This document shows positions 33,432 to 43,932 of a DNA stretch of 64,000 nucleotides, in pieces; the first letter of the stretch is position 1, and each line of letters opens with the position of its first letter. The position numbers and the translations under genes were made by a program. The notes under the pieces are model-generated. The model was given only the letters and a program-made list of their open reading frames with translations, had not been told where the DNA came from and searched no databases. The DNA lies in NCBI GenBank assembly GCA_900660155.1, contig CABFPE010000056.1:1362891-1426890 (forward strand), given 5' to 3'. This stretch comes from Hofstenia miamia. Lineage: Eukaryota > Xenacoelomorpha > Acoela > Hofsteniidae.

Positions 33432-35529
33432 ATGCAATACAATAAATATTGAGAAGACTCATATTTCTTAAGGCTATTACTAGATATTGCTCATGTTGTA
33501 ATTTTTTGTGCACATTGGTCAGATGTAATTCGAAATTTTTTGTTTTCGATATCAAAAGTTACCCAATATGTATCTTTCTTGTATTCAATAACATTGACAT
33601 ACCCTTTATTCACATTACAATAACAAATATTATCTTGCAGGTGACTTTTGTGATTCTGAAATTTCTGATTTGACTTGTTTTGAATTTTGAAAAAGCAATA
33701 TGTAAGCAACATCTGAAATAATGACATACATGAATGTTGAACCCATTCTTATGCAAATTCCCTATGTACGTTGATAATATGCATGCTTTCAATAAAATGT
33801 CATAAAATATTTCCATTAAAATTTTGGTCAACAGGCTCAGAAATTTTTGAAAATTGTTTAAACGTGTGTATATAAATTTAAGAGGTAATTTTTATCGTAA
33901 AGTTTTAATTGAAAACACTGAAAAATAAGTATTTTTGGAAATCAATATTTTGTATTTGACATTTAACAAAGGATTAATAGAAATAAATGTACTACCTATA
34001 AACATATTCCTAAAAAATTTGCTGAAAGTTTCTTGAAATAGGATGTAATAAATGGTGTATATTGAATATTAAGAATGCAATTGTAATGGTGATAATAATT
34101 TTTTCATCTTCTATATTGTATAGATTCTGAAATTTCTGTGTAGAAAAAATTTAAAATAAATATGTTTTTTTACATCAGAGTTTTTATGAACTTCACCATA
34201 CCCATCATCACTGATAACATCTCCATTTAAATTCCAAGGCATGACAAGTACTTAAAGATCTAAAGATAATTAATGACAAAATATGTTTCTTCTGATTTTG
34301 TATTAGAATTTGTGTTTCTTTTATGTTTCAAAGCGATTCAAGCAGTATTTTTCAACTTAAACTTTATCTCTCAAAGACGGATTTATAATGCAAATGAACC
34401 ATATCCGAATATGTCTAACCGTAAAATGAAAGATAAAAACATTAATAGTTCAAATTCTAACATAATTTTAAAAATAATACATCAAAATTTGGCGATTTCA
34501 TGGGCTCTCATATATGGAAATGTCAAAAAAATGAATTTTTTTAAGAGAATCTAGAAGTTTCAATAAACCTTATTCTAATTCAATCGAAATAGGTTTTACA
34601 AATACCCCTGAATTTTATTTTCAAATACATGTCATACTATAATTAGTGAATAATATGGAAAAATGGTTGAAACAATAACAGCTTTCAAAATAATGTAATT
34701 TGAAACTTGCTTTATTTGATAAAGATAATGGATTTAGAATTATGTATAAAAACGATTATAATACAAAAAATTATTAAAATTATGTTTGCCTTTGCATTAT
34801 ATATACATTTAGTTGTAATGCATTTTTATGTTGTTTATTAAAAGGTTCAATCATGTCTTAAAGACATCTACATATTGTATGAAAAAAAGATTTTATAAGG
34901 ATAATATTGATGTTTTTAGCCATTATTTAATTCCTTATGGTAATGACTGTTTATTAGCATTTATTTAGTCTTAAAAGACTTCCCTAAGCTAGTAAATACA
35001 TTTATTAGTGTCCATTATCTAATTCAATAATAATTTAGGAAATTGAATATAATTGATAAATCCTATTTTGTGAATACCATTAAAATTCTGTATGCTAGTT
35101 TATTGGGAAATTCGTAAAAGATGTTTTGATTTACTTAAAATTTGCATTGTTTATTCCTACTTAATTGCATAAATAAATTTCTGTTTTTGTTACAATGAGT
35201 GCATTCTTACTTCTGCTGAATTTGTGTTCATAATTTATATATCGGAGTTATTATCTTAGCAGAACTGGTTAATGTCTTACAGTTTTCTTCATTTCATGTT
35301 ACAATTACATGTGAAAAATTGCTTGGCATTTTGAATCACTGATTGTAAAAAAATATCTTGCCAATCATTTTATTTTCATACAAAATGCAATTTTCAAAAA
35401 CCATTAATTATTTCAAATCTGAAATATTATTTTAGAATCATATTTGGATTTATGACATTTATGTTGTAATTTATTCAATTAATAAGGACAATAATAACAA
35501 TAATAATAATAATACATGAATGACCTGAA
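31931..35529. other. ASIC intron 1, continued; no gene recognised
   Basis: AT-rich. TA arrays lie near 32228-32262, 32941-32960 and 33399-33427. The overlapping frames at 33449-33831 show no domain. An (AAT)n run lies at about 35488-35513. Confidence 0.4.
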
Positions 35530-35835
35530 GATATATGCAAGTTAGGGGAAGATATTGCAGAAGCAATTGGGGACACTAGAGAAGAAGGAAAGTAGAGTAT
35601 CTGCGTTGAAGTGTGCAACTGTGACAATGATAAGAGGGAAGTGTACAGATGGAGGTGGTTTGATGACGAGCAGTGGAAATAAGTTTGAGGAGTTCAAGAA
35701 GATGTACAATACCTAGGAGACAGAGCAGGTGATGAGGAAATGAGGTACGAAGAAAAGAATACAAGAGGATTGTAAGGCAGTCATAACAGAAGTCAGCATT
35801 GAATGCGCTGAACAGCATAAAGCAGAGCTGTACTC
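35530..35835 (+). mobile_element. Possible LINE reverse-transcriptase relic
   Basis: A patch of distinctly purine-rich, GC-richer sequence. One frame gives Gln-Tyr-Leu-Gly-Asp-Arg-Ala-Gly-Asp-Glu-Glu, which resembles the FKYLGD...GD box of RTE/I-type reverse transcriptases, and another gives Ala-Glu-Leu-Tyr-Ser further on. An (AAT)n run precedes it. The minus-strand frame 35576-35818 across it is a shadow. Similarity is weak and frames are scrambled. Confidence 0.35.
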
Positions 35836-37254
35836 CTAAATAGTTAACAGGGGGGCTCTAAACTTGAGTAATGCATTTTTATGTTATATTTTGGCCAAAC
35901 TTAGTTTTTCTGACAAATTATTTCTTTAATGATTACTAGGAATTGGATTTTTTCTTTTCAAGAAATAGATTCAATTTAGCATTGTCCTCATTATAAGTAT
36001 TTATGTATTATTTAGAAAATTGTAAGTACGATATTTCGTGAATATGAAATTACAACAAGGCCAGTGCATAGTATTTATACGCCTACATGTAGTTGACTTA
36101 CTATAGAAATCCAAATGCATGTTCAATATCAATAGTAGATACATTGTAAGTGTAATCCTGAATGATTTCACTTCATATGACAGTCCGTAGTTGAAATATA
36201 TGATCTTGAAACTTGACGAACATATTTACCCTTACGATGGATGGGGTCAAGGGTAACCCGAAACCCAAACTTAAAACTATGGAAGCATAGTATTAAGTAT
36301 GGTTTTGTGAAATATTCAACAAAATTTTGTTTGCTCTGACAATACCCTTTCATAGAACTTATCAAATATGTCAAATTTAATTTATTATTAATTGTTCTTG
36401 TCTCCTTCAACATATCGTTGATAGTTAATTGACAAACATGATAATCAATTGAAAAAATTGTCAAGGGGTAAAATCCAACAACACAAACTGTAATATAACT
36501 TTAACAAGGGTGTCCCCAGTCAAACTTAACAAGATAGGCTTAGCTCCCCCCTCCTGAGCATCATTTGAGTACACCCCTAGCATAAAAGCAATGGATGCAT
36601 GGACTATTGCAGTGTTGAAATGTTTGTCAGGAACAAAAATGAACTGAGAGAGATCGAGAGAGAGAAACCTGGAAACTACTAGCAATAGCGGGTATATAAC
36701 TTGAATTTCATTGAAGGTCTATATAAAAATATGTTTATAATTTCTCATAAATATTTTCAAACCTTAAAAATAATCATCAATATCTCGCAATGCACTGTCT
36801 TATGATTATTACAAATTCATTAAGACAATAATAATAATACTTCATGAATGTTAAATTTTATTTAACATTTGCAGTTTTTTTTAAGAATTACTTATACAAA
36901 AGACACCATGACTGTTGTATTGTCTGCTGTTGATTATTGCCTTTAGTTTTAAATTTATTAAATAAAACCGAGACTGTTAACTAATTACGATTTAATAAAG
37001 AAAGAATTATTGTTCATTTTTCGATCTCTTTAATGCCTAATAGATTTAAGCATAAAATATCCAATCAGTTGCTTTGTTCTTTTAAATCAATATTAGCAAT
37101 TCATTTACGTTAGTAAATTTGGTTAATACATAATATGTGATTTATAAAAATTCAAAAACTACTTTTATTTGATCAATATGTATTGCAATGGTTAATTATG
37201 TTAACCCCACAGATATTTCTTATGCCATATCCATAAAGATGCTATGATCTAAAT
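35836..37254. other. ASIC intron 1, continued; no gene recognised
   Basis: AT-rich with a slightly GC-richer patch at 36480-36690 (CCCCCCTCC, AGAGAGA runs) that I cannot name. Confidence 0.4.
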
Positions 37255-37417
37255 CAGTTCTTTGCAACTTTTTTTGAAGATATGTACCATTTTTAAGGTA
37301 ACTGAGTAACTAAATCAGTGAGATATTGCTTAGCTAGTCGATATTTTTTTGGTGTGTGGATCCCAATGATGTTACATAGACCCTAGGGTTCATTTGGACC
37401 ATGGTTGAGAACTACGA
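37255..37417. mobile_element. hAT MITE with perfect 8-bp target duplication (163 bp)
   Basis: Flanked by ATCTAAAT at 37247-37254 and again at 37418-37425. The left end reads CAGTTCTTTGCAAC and the right end, reversed, reads TCGTAGTTCTCAACC, both slipped forms of the hAT end CAGTGGTTCTCAACC. Inside, ATGTACCATTTTTAAGGTAA near the left and GGACCATGGTTGAGAAC at the right fit non-autonomous hAT families. Too short to code. Confidence 0.75.
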
Positions 37418-37937
37418 ATCTAAATGTTTGCAAAGAAATTAATCAATGGTTCAACTAAATTTCAGTGTAGCAAAATCGAACTAAATATTATTATTATTAT
37501 TATTATTAAAATGGATAATATTTATTGATCAAAGGAAAACACAAAAACAAATTATAGTGCGTTAGATAATTTGACTTTTATTAAGGGTAAGCCGGTAAAG
37601 CCCTTCTCTGTATTTTCCACAGTATGTTAGTCTGCGAGGCAGTATGTGAGAAAATGATGATTAGAGTTTTCTACTTTCAGAAAAGCGCCAAAGCCAATTT
37701 CTATCGCAGCCCAACAATATCAGTTTGATTGTTATTTTTGTAGCTTTCGTATTGAATGCCCTTTGTTTACTTAATTTAGTAAAAAGTTACAAAAAATGTA
37801 ACTTAAACTGCATGAGATTCCTAAATGTGGGTAAAATTTATTACTCGTTTGTGGTTTTGATACCATTAGGCAATATGGTTCGCTGCAACATACATTTTGT
37901 AATGTAGTTGCGCTGATCTGATGCCATGTAAATGAAT

Positions 37938-38305
37938 CCAACTTAAGCTTTAAAGGTCTAGCAAGTTCTTGCCAATTCCATGCTAATGCTTGAAAAGATA
38001 TTTTATATGATACATACTATATTAATGATCCATAACAAATAAATTTGAAACAGTTTCATGATAATTTAGACACTTTGCTCGAAATTTTGATTACAATTTT
38101 TCACTTTTTTGTCTATCATGCAAGTTGAAATTGTAGTGAAAATCATTCATTGTTCTAAAAAACGAAATGAATCAATATGTTTGTTCCACTGATATACTTT
38201 TTGCAAATTAGCGTTTTTCCTAATTTTAGCTACAGATAAAATTTGCTTTCAAGCATTAGCCTGGAATTTGCAAGAACTTGTAGGAACTTTAAAAGTTTAC
38301 GTTGG
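37938..38305. mobile_element. MITE of the CCAACTTAAGC family, copy 2 (368 bp)
   Basis: Long inverted ends of about 50 bp. The left end (37938-37995) runs CCAACTTAAGCTTTAAAGG, then GCAAGTTCTTGCCAATTCCA and GCTAATGCTTGAAA. The right end (38245-38305) gives the same in reverse with about 80% identity. The interior shares the TTTGAAACAGTTTCA word with the copy at 8191-8559. No coding frame. A partial relative may start at 54584 (CATTAGCCTGGAA). Confidence 0.7.
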
Positions 38306-40710
38306 TTTCACTATTTATAGTTTTGCAACTTGTTAAAAAAATTTATAGCGGAGTAAAAAATCATATATTAGTAATTAATCGGATTTCTAGGAATAATACA
38401 TTTCAAATAGTGAAAAATTGAGTAATGAAAGATTATAAAGCGATGCCGGTATAATTAGAGATTTTAAAAAATCGTCCATTTATTATGTAAAAGCTTAGAA
38501 CGAAAGCATATATCTATTAGTTCTATTAAAGAGAAAATATTCTCACAAATTGACGACCAAACCTCATATTAATTACGTTAATGAAAATTAAGGACAGACA
38601 AACATTTAATACAATTCTTCCGAATTAATCGTTCTAAGTTTGTACTGAAAACTGTAATTCAATGCGTTATGCTTTCTCTGATTAAATTTATGTTTTTGTA
38701 ATCCACCAGGTTGGGCATATTTTAATGGTACTCATTTATGGAATAATCCAACATTTGCAGGGCCTTTTCGGACTCAATTGTAGCTATGTGCTTGTACATT
38801 TTTGTTGTCAATGGCGTCTAGCAATAACTTGAATATTAATGTAATAATGTATTTATTTACTTTTCATAAATATGAAAATTCACAAATGTTGTCTGTCAAG
38901 GTGTTGCGATAGTGAAAATCGTTCGTCTGCTAATTATTCTCAAAATAACGTTTAATCGTTATGTGCAAAAGCTAAAAGTTGTACTTTCTCATTTTAGGGG
39001 ATATTTGTTATATGTTTATTATGAAGGGTAATCTTCTGATGTCCCTTTGTAGTAGTAAAACATAGATGGCGCTTCTTCATTGGTAGTTAATTGAAGTTAA
39101 TCTAAGACACAATAAAAATGACATTGATTTAATGATTTAGAATTTTTTGGAATTAGTTTCTCAATAATTTTTTAACGGTAAATACAATGACCATGATAAA
39201 ACTTAGTAACATTAGATACAAGCCAAAATTGCATGGAAAGGTTTTAGATTTAGAAAAACATAATTGGGTTCGTCTGACCAAATAAAATTATAAATTCGAA
39301 GCTATTTTGTATATTCCGCATTGCTGACTCGTCGCCCTCTCTCTCACCAATTTCGTAAAGTATTTCAAAAAATTGGATATTCCTCAGTAAACACCTCGAT
39401 CAATAAAATTGAATAACGATAAATAGCTTCAATCCAAATTTATTGATAACTTAGTTCAAATACAAACTAGAGTTTTCTGCTATTAATTTCATTTAAACTG
39501 CATTGTTTTTTAGTTAGAAATTTGAATTGATAATTTCGCATTTATATTTCAACTATAATATTTCAATGTCCATTTATTTTTACCATAAATAACATCTATA
39601 TTATTAAATCTTTACTGAGTAAAGTGTTGCCATACACAGAAATTCATGAGTTATAAATTATAATATCATTACATTGTTCCAACGGGTATTATCATTATTA
39701 TCAGTACAAGCACATGGAAAGTTCTATATTTTTACCAGTTTTATTGCTGCGAAGTTGTAAAGGTCAAGAATGGCTGTTCAAATAAAGATCATATCCACCC
39801 CTGGAAATTCTAATGTCTTTAACATTTTTCATGAAATAATTACAGATAATTAAATTGATGAAGGCAATTTTTTTTACCCAAATTAGGCATTCAAAAGGTG
39901 ATACATTTTAGTCAAAAGTGAGCATTATTCCACACACTTTGTAATTAGAAATCCCTCTCTGCGAAAATATTAAATAATCAATGAATACAAAATTGAATTT
40001 TCTTGGTAATTCAAGAATATATGCTTTCTCACAAATATGAAGTATTTAAGCTGCTCGTCAGAAAGCTATTGGCTCCACCAATATATTCGAACAAACTCAA
40101 ACTTAAGGATATAAATATTTAATTACAATTTATAAAGTACTTTGCAAATACTTTGCAAGATTGTCGTGTATCTTGAAGTAACATTTGTGAACCTTGCAAA
40201 GTGTCTTAAGACGTCTAAAATATTAATCAAACATGAATGAAGATTTTGGCAATTCTTTTAAAATTTACCAATAGTCTGCAGAAATTTCCGCATACTAATC
40301 AAGTGTCCGAAATAACTTTCAGGCAATCATTGTAGATTTTACATTATGCACCTATCAAAAAATGGAACCAATTAGTAAAATTCCAGAATTTTTCTACCCG
40401 CTACTTTAAAAACATCACCAAGCGATTTTTTGGCTTCTTAAAAGTCTCTATAATTATATCAACCATAAATAGTTCCGATAAATTCTTTGTTAAAATTTTG
40501 TAGGACTAAATTTAGGAATGATGATGTAAAAAATATTTATATTAATCTAAAATATTTCTGCTCAAAATTGTAACTGTTATCAAAACATTGGCATGTAATT
40601 TATTGAGCCAAATACAAGTAAGGCTACTGTAGCACTATAATTTTGCAATATTCATTTGGATTTTGTTGTATTTTAAACCAGTTTTTTCTTCTCAAACCTT
40701 AAGGCATAAC
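38306..40710. other. ASIC intron 1, continued; no gene recognised
   Basis: AT-rich intron DNA. No exon, RNA gene or element end was recognised. Confidence 0.4.
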
Positions 40711-40994
40711 CAGAGGGGGCGAAAGTGGTAATGGCCCTCCCACATTTTCAAAATTGGGATTCAGAAATTGAGCCTTTTTTGAAAATATCATAACATTTGC
40801 AGTAAAGTATATCGAGTTTTTTCTTGCTCCATAAATTCCTTTGTGTGTTCTATCTCCAGGTGAGTCAAAAACGTTGTTTTTGGCCGCGATTTGACCACCT
40901 TAAATATTTGCTTGCAAATTTTGCATTTGTCATCATGTTCAGTACGCTGATAACTCAAAAACTGCTGATATCTGGTACAATTGCGCATCTTCAC
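40711..40994 (-). mobile_element. hAT transposon fragment with BED zinc finger
   Basis: The minus-strand frame 40788-40994 contains Cys-Lys-Ile-Cys, then a spacer, then His-Leu-Glu-Ile-Glu-His, the Cys-x2-Cys...His-x4-His layout of a BED finger, which sits at the N-terminus of many hAT transposases. Downstream on that strand, within 80 bp, the sequence reaches CAGAGGGGGCGAAAGTGG (40711, read on the plus strand), which looks like a hAT terminal repeat. The catalytic region is therefore deleted. The opposite end was not found. Confidence 0.5.
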
Positions 40995-42235
40995 TGCATA
41001 TTTTCAACATTGAGTAAGCAATTAATATTCATCGTCATCCTCAACTGTAACCTCATTAAAGCTTTGTAATAGTTTTACGTTATACACGATTTTTTTACTT
41101 AAAACATTTGAAATTTTGACCCAAAATATTTTACTTTTTTATTTAAAAACGTAATTTTTTATCTAAAAAATTGACTTTTTAGCCTTTGTAAAATTCGTGT
41201 ATTCTATGCTAAGCCTAATCAACTAGGTAGTAAGAAGCACCAATATAGGACTGCACATTATCCTTGGAATTTTTGCCTTAACATGCTTTTAACATTGAAA
41301 ATAACCTTTACATGAAAGCAGAAGAGCACTTTCTATTTTTAGCAATTCATATTCTATAAGATTTAATGAACCGATTGCACCGATTATTCAATAATTCTTG
41401 TAACATATGGTCTTTCATTTTCGGTGAAGCATCCAAAATTGACGTTGATTCAGACTCAAAGCATTTTACAAGTCCAATTCATTTCATAGTAATTTGTGGT
41501 GTTCACTAACTTTTGCATTATTGCCTCATTGATAGGATAGCAATTCTTGCTCTTTCAACAATGACACCCTTAGTAATGTCATTTTTATAAACATTGGCAA
41601 AATATTAAAATAGTATATAAGTGCTTGCTCTAACTTATTTCTATTTAAATAGGTTAAAATTTGCATTGATATTTTCTCAAGTTTATATTTTTTAAAGCTA
41701 AACAAATTCGAAATGAGGATCAAAGCTTATAGGCTGAAGCTTTTTCTTACTTAAACTTTTGGATACAATTTTAATGCAAAACTCATAAATTTCATCAAAT
41801 CCTTTTCTATTAAAAAAATATTAGTAATTTTTGTATTGTGTGGACTCAAAAGCTTTTTATGAAAATGATTCATAAATTGTTTCTCTTCCAAAAAATTTGA
41901 CCTAAAAATTTGACCACAAAAAAAATTTCAAATTTTTTTAGCTAATCCAAATGTTGTAAAATTTTTATATTGTTTTGACCATAATATTTTTAAAATATGC
42001 ATGCATATGCATTAAAACAATTAAATTTCTAAATATTTACATAAAATTAACCCTAGTTATAGCATACATACAATTCAGCTTCATTTCTACTCATAACATT
42101 CGAAGTATACCATGTATAATCATGTGTGTGAATTATGTATTGATTATATATTATTAGCCTGATACCTTGCAAATTTGAAATAGAGAAAAATCGGTGGATT
42201 GTTCAACATTACATAGAAAAATTGAAAAAAAGGCC
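40995..42235. other. ASIC intron 1, continued; no gene recognised
   Basis: AT-rich. The plus-strand frame 40824-41069 is a shadow of the BED fragment. Confidence 0.4.
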
Positions 42236-42307
42236 ATTCAAGCAAATTTCGAGTTAGTTTCGAGTACTCAAAATTTCGACTTGAATTTCGAGTACTCGCG
42301 GGGCCCT

Positions 42308-42344
<37 letters not shown>

Positions 42345-42516
42345 NNNNNNNNNNNNNNNNNNNNNNNNNNNNNNNNNNNNNNNNNNNNNNNNNNNNNNNN
42401 NNNNNNNNNNNNNNNNNNNNNNNNNNNNNNNNNNNNNNNNNNNNNNNNNNNNNNNNNNNNNNNNNNNNNNNNNNNNNNNNNNNNNNNNNNNNNNNNNNNN
42501 NNNNNNNNNNNNNNNN
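42345..42516. other. Assembly gap (172 N) inside a TA array
   Basis: A run of N bounded on both sides by (TA)n (about 42308-42344 and 42519-42549). The array is thus longer than shown. Confidence 0.99.
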
Positions 42517-42550
<34 letters not shown>

Positions 42551-42560
42551 CATTTATATA

Positions 42561-43888
42561 CAGTAGGGAGCAAATTAATTGCAACAAGAGATTTTATAAT
42601 ATTTCAACGAAAATACACATAACATCAACCACAGATCAATATGAAACGTTCGAAATAAAATGCGAGTTAAACTAGTAACGTGTATGACCGCCCTTGGCCT
42701 TCACGAGTGCATTGATTCTTGCTGGCATTCCACCAATCAACTTTTTGCACGACTCAAAGACAGTAGTTTTTGACTCACCATCTCGTATACAGATATACAG
42801 TAAAGCATTTATTAGGCCTGCTTTTGAAGATAAGTCGCACAGACGAAGTTTTTGCTTCACCATAGCCCACATTGCCTCTATCACGTTGCAATCTGGTGAG
42901 TTGGCGGCCATGGAAGCACTTGGACATCTTCCGCGTCCAGGAAGGCCTTGACGTGTTTTGCCGTGTGGCAGGGCGCCGAATCATGTTGACGCACCCAGTC
43001 ACCGTTTGGATACCATTCACGGGCCTGAGGTATCAGTCGAGATTTCAGCACATCTGCATACTTAATCCATTTATCACGCCCTCCACAATGTGCAATCTTA
43101 GGAAGCCATGGTATGATATTTGGCCCCACACCATCACCTTCGGGGATTGTTTGACTACTTACACCATGTGTTTTGGTGATAGTGTCTCGCTGCCACGGCG
43201 GACGAAGCGAAGGCAGACAGCTAGACTCAAAAAGTTGACTCATCTGTGAAAATTACATTGCGCCAATCGTCCACCGTCCAATTTTGGTGCTGCTTTGCCC
43301 ATGCCAAGCGTTTCTTCCTCATGGCAGCGGTGAGTAGCGGTTTTTTGACTGGCTTGATGGCCCTTCTCCCGCCCTCGGTTAACCCAGGGACGTTTAGTCT
43401 GTCGTAGGGTGACAGCATTTAACCGAGGATTTTTCATACTCTCACGCAGCAGCATTTTGTCATCACGGGAGGTAGTGATTCTCTTTCGGTCACATTTTTT
43501 TCCTAGAAGGTTCCACTTTCCCAGTTGCACGGCGAAGCTGAATGATGCGTGATACTGTTGAATATCTGGTGTGAAGTCTCGCAGCAATATCCCGGACTGT
43601 TATGCTGGTGTGTTGGCTGAGCGCAATAATATGAGCGCAGACGGCAGAATACGTATCCATGACACAATAATTATGACAGCATAATTATATTAACAAAAAA
43701 TTACTATATGGCGAAATATATATATATATATACATGTATATATATATGTTAACATAAATTTTTTCATATGTCAACATTTTATTGGTTAGATGTGTATGCA
43801 GCGTCAGCATGTACGGCTACATACATTATGCATGTACGGTATACACGGCTAAGCAGAATAAATCGCTTGTTGCAATTAATTTGCTCCC

Positions 43889-43893
<5 letters not shown>
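42561..43893. mobile_element. Tc1-like transposon, near full length (1333 bp), young
   Basis: Terminal inverted repeats of 28 bp (42561-42588 and 43866-43893, starting CAGTAGGGAGC / CAGAAGGGAGC) differ at one position. The element is flanked by TA (42559-42560 and 43894-43895), the Tc1 target, and sits in TA microsatellite on both sides. The length is usual for Tc1. One gene lies on the minus strand. Near-identical ends suggest a recent insertion. Confidence 0.92.
42672..43660 (-). pseudogene. Tc1 transposase (DD34E), four small frame breaks
   Basis: Start Met at 43658-43660. The N-terminal helix-turn-helix reads Thr-Val-Arg-Asp-Ile-Ala-Ala-Arg-Leu...Tyr-Ser-Thr-Val-Ser-Arg-Ile-Ile. Catalytic motifs are complete: Phe-Thr-Asp-Glu-Ser (43240 region), Gln-His-Asp-Ser-Ala-Pro-Cys-His and Asn-Val-Ile-Glu-Ala-Met-Trp, with 34 residues between the second Asp and the Glu. 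It ends at 42672 after about 330 codons. The frame changes near 43495 (A run), about 43400, about 43242 (T run) and about 42930. At least two coincide with homopolymers, so sequencing error is possible. The other frames listed across this locus are shadows. Confidence 0.9.
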
Positions 43894-43932
<39 letters not shown>

